From: Candidatus Latescibacterota bacterium
GTDB lineage: Bacteria; Latescibacterota; UBA2968; UBA8231
Direction: 5' to 3'
DNA length: 7,557 nucleotides
Assembly: GCA_003529325.1 (NCBI GenBank)
Contig: DPVW01000090.1
Location: 7,856 to 15,412, forward strand
Position 1 is the first letter of the stretch, and every line of letters begins with the position of its first letter. A program made the position numbers and the translations under genes. Positions 5,924 through 7,557 of the stretch are shown here, piece by piece. Below the pieces are notes generated by a model that was given only the letters and a program-made list of their open reading frames with translations, made no database searches and was not told the origin of the DNA.

Positions 5924-7557
5924 TCAGGGCGTTGAGACGGCGTCGAGGAACAGTCCCACCCGGGAGCCGCGGAACTCGGCACCATCCATTCGGTCGGGGC
6001 GGCTGTAGTCGTCTCTGCCCCCCTCGTCCATCAGCAAACCCAGATTGAGCGCCCCCCGGCCGCCCCAGTAGCGGGTACTGCCACCGTCGGCTTGCCCTGA
6101 GGGGGTCTGATACGAGTCGTTGCCACCTCTGTCATAGAGCCAGCCGACACCGTTCATTGCCGACGCGCCCTGCGACAGACCTCCCCCCTGGTAACGGTCG
6201 TTGCCCGCCAGATCGACGAGGACGGCGACGGATGCGTCCCAAGCGGCTCCCTGATTGGCCGCCACAGACCCGTGATAGATGTCGTCCCCCGAATCATCCA
6301 GCAGCACCCCGACGGCCTGATGCGCAGCCGCTCCCTGGGCGTAACGAGCGCCAGAGTAGTGGTCGTCGCCGCCACTGTCGGCGAGAATGCCCAAACCGAA
6401 AAAATAGCCGGTGCCCTGGGAGAAATCCCCCGCCTGATAGGTGTCATCTCCATCGCCGGATGCGACGAGGAGTCCGAGTCCGCCGGGGGCAAAACCGCGG
6501 AAGCCGACACCGATGCCCTGGGACCATCCGTTGTAGACGTCAGGGGTGCCGTAACTGGAAGGCGTCTTGAGGTCGGCGACGTAGCGGTCCCAGCCACCGC
6601 CGTCCAACAGCAGGCCGACGCCATGGGCGCCGCCGAGGCCTTGGCCGAACTGACCGAGGGAGAACAGGTCATGGCCAGCGATATCGACGAGCAGACCGAC
6701 GCCGAAGAAGCCGATGCCCTGGGCGTTGTGTTGTGCCAGATACGTGTCGTCGCCGTCAGCGTCCCAGAGCACACCAACCCCACAGAAGGCGGCGCCTTGC
6801 GTCAGCAGATCACCCGAGTAGGTGTCATCCCCCGCACGATCGACCAGCAGAGCGACACCGGCGAGGGCGCCGCCAACCGACCCGGGTCGATTGCCGATGT
6901 AGTGGTCGTTGCCGCCGAGATCGATGACGACGGACCCGGGGGCATCGACGCTGGTGGAGGCGAAGTAGGTGTCATCGCCACCAAGATCGACGATGATGGC
7001 GGCAGGACCCGCATAGGTGTTGGCCGTCGTGTCGCCGACGATGAACCAGCCCCACTGCGTCTGCTCCACGTGCAGGAAATCACCCTTGAAATTTGGTGGA
7101 AGTTTGCCTGTCACGCGTGTCAGATTCCGCGCTGTGGCATCGATGCGTTCAAGGATGGATCCCTGTGTCAGGGAGCTGAGGGTGAGGCTGGCACGCAGCA
7201 GATAGGCGACGTCGACCCGCTTTGCGAGTCGCAGGGTGTTGGTGTGGGCGTCGGTCTCGGCCGAGTCGCCCTCGTCGAGGTAGAGGGTGGAATCGAAACG
7301 CCGCAGGAGAGGCTCGATGCCTTCCCGCAACTCGATCCGCTCCGTCTCGGAGAGTCCTGCGAAGGCAGACTCGACGTGACCGATGGCCGTTTGAAAAGGA
7401 GACAGCAGGAGGCCGTTGAGGTCGGTTTCCTGTCTTGCGGACCCATCCTGCATTTGCACGAGTTCGATATCCAGATGGGAAGCGGCACTGTGGATGTAAT
7501 CGCTCAGTGGCAGACCCGGGCGAAAGGAGTGGCTGATGTCACGGACCGCATCGGCTG
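5924..7557 (-). CDS. Long Gly-Asp repeat protein, 5' end beyond the window
   Basis: A reading frame open from the stop at 5924-5926 to the right edge, about 544 codons. A GTG at 7459 would give 511 residues, but the frame continues upstream for about 33 more codons (reading ...DYIHSAASHLDIELV) with no stop and no ATG. The true start is therefore probably outside. Numbering from that GTG, residues 1-140 form a likely alpha-helical region with charged stretches such as LSETERIELREGIEPLLRRF (37-56). Residues about 152-508 hold twelve units built on the pattern V-G-L-L-V-D-x-x-G-D-D-x-Y, many followed by a QG pair. The pattern suggests a beta-solenoid or calcium-binding repeat, by inference. I do not recognise the family. 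No signal peptide can be judged because the N-terminus is missing. The gene converges on the ExbB-like gene, with the two stop codons back to back. A secreted or surface role is possible but not shown. Confidence 0.8.
   Translation of the reverse strand, partial: ADAVRDISHSFRPGLPLSDYIHSAASHLDIELVQMQDGSARQETDLNGLLLSPFQTAIGHVESAFAGLSETERIELREGIEPLLRRFDSTLYLDEGDSAETDAHTNTLRLAKRVDVAYLLRASLTLSSLTQGSILERIDATARNLTRVTGKLPPNFKGDFLHVEQTQWGWFIVGDTTANTYAGPAAIIVDLGGDDTYFASTSVDAPGSVVIDLGGNDHYIGNRPGSVGGALAGVALLVDRAGDDTYSGDLLTQGAAFCGVGVLWDADGDDTYLAQHNAQGIGFFGVGLLVDIAGHDLFSLGQFGQGLGGAHGVGLLLDGGGWDRYVADLKTPSSYGTPDVYNGWSQGIGVGFRGFAPGGLGLLVASGDGDDTYQAGDFSQGTGYFFGLGILADSGGDDHYSGARYAQGAAAHQAVGVLLDDSGDDIYHGSVAANQGAAWDASVAVLVDLAGNDRYQGGGLSQGASAMNGVGWLYDRGGNDSYQTPSGQADGGSTRYWGGRGALNLGLLMDEGGRDDYSRPDRMDGAEFRGSRVGLFLDAVSTP
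5936..7006 (-). repeat. Twelve-unit G-x-D-x-[Y/F] protein repeat region
   Basis: Twelve imperfect copies of G-x-D-x-Y/F begin at residues 161, 183, 210, 236, 262, 289, 337, 364, 391, 419, 446 and 481 (numbered from the GTG at 7459). Spacing is mostly 26-28, with a 22-residue first step, a 48-residue step after 289 (a Thr/Pro/Ser/Tyr-rich insert) and a 35-residue step before the last unit. An aspartate lies three residues before the glycine in all units except the one at 337. Eight of the twelve loops keep a QG pair or similar. The copies differ in sequence, so the repetition is at the protein level and not a young DNA duplication. Confidence 0.85.

Noticed and set aside
5914..5935. Palindrome CCTGATCAGG at the convergent stop codons as a bidirectional terminator
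   Set aside because: There is no loop-spanning stable stem and no T-run on either side, so it is explained by the two abutting TGA stops.
6154..6783. Minus-strand frame of 209 codons inside the repeat gene, in another phase
   Set aside because: It is Ser/Thr/Arg-rich and arises from the frame shift of the Gly-Asp repeats, so it is a shadow.

Overview
The window is a gene-dense, high-GC stretch with overlapping start and stop codons and AGGAGG-type ribosome sites. This is typical of a bacterium, and an inner-membrane ExbB/TolQ-type proton channel gene points to a Gram-negative envelope. The mix of a phytanoyl-CoA dioxygenase (PhyH)-type protein with a HEAT-like tail, an atypical enolase-superfamily enzyme, a Gfo/Idh/MocA oxidoreductase and a long Gly-Asp repeat protein resembles uncultivated groups such as Latescibacterota, Poribacteria or Planctomycetota. 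That taxonomic guess is an impression only. No RNA genes, insertion sequences, CRISPR arrays or origins were seen.

Positions 1-4235 and on to 5164 form a divergent catabolic cluster. From a 119-bp intergenic region (3316-3434), the minus strand carries enolase-superfamily enzyme, then Gfo/Idh/MocA oxidoreductase, then PhyH-type dioxygenase. Their ends overlap by 4 bp and 17 bp, and the last gene runs off the left edge. The plus strand carries a TIM-barrel sugar isomerase/epimerase-like protein followed by an acetamidase/formamidase-family enzyme, overlapping by 4 bp. Together this looks like a small-molecule breakdown pathway: dehydration or epimerisation, NAD(P)-dependent oxidation, 2-oxoglutarate-dependent hydroxylation and amide hydrolysis. 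The substrate cannot be read from the sequence. Three of the enzymes lack or replace a residue usually found at the active site, which suggests unusual chemistry or divergent subfamilies.

Positions 5165-5923 hold an 81-bp gap and a complete ExbB/TolQ/MotA-type gene with no ExbD/TolR partner beside it. Its stop codon directly abuts the stop codon of a convergent minus-strand gene.

Positions 5924-7557 hold that minus-strand gene. It encodes a protein with twelve copies of a roughly 26-27-residue motif built around D-x-x-G-x-D-x-Y. The reading frame stays open through the right edge, so its real start lies outside the window. I do not recognise the family. The repeat looks like a beta-solenoid, possibly calcium-binding, and is the least explained element here.
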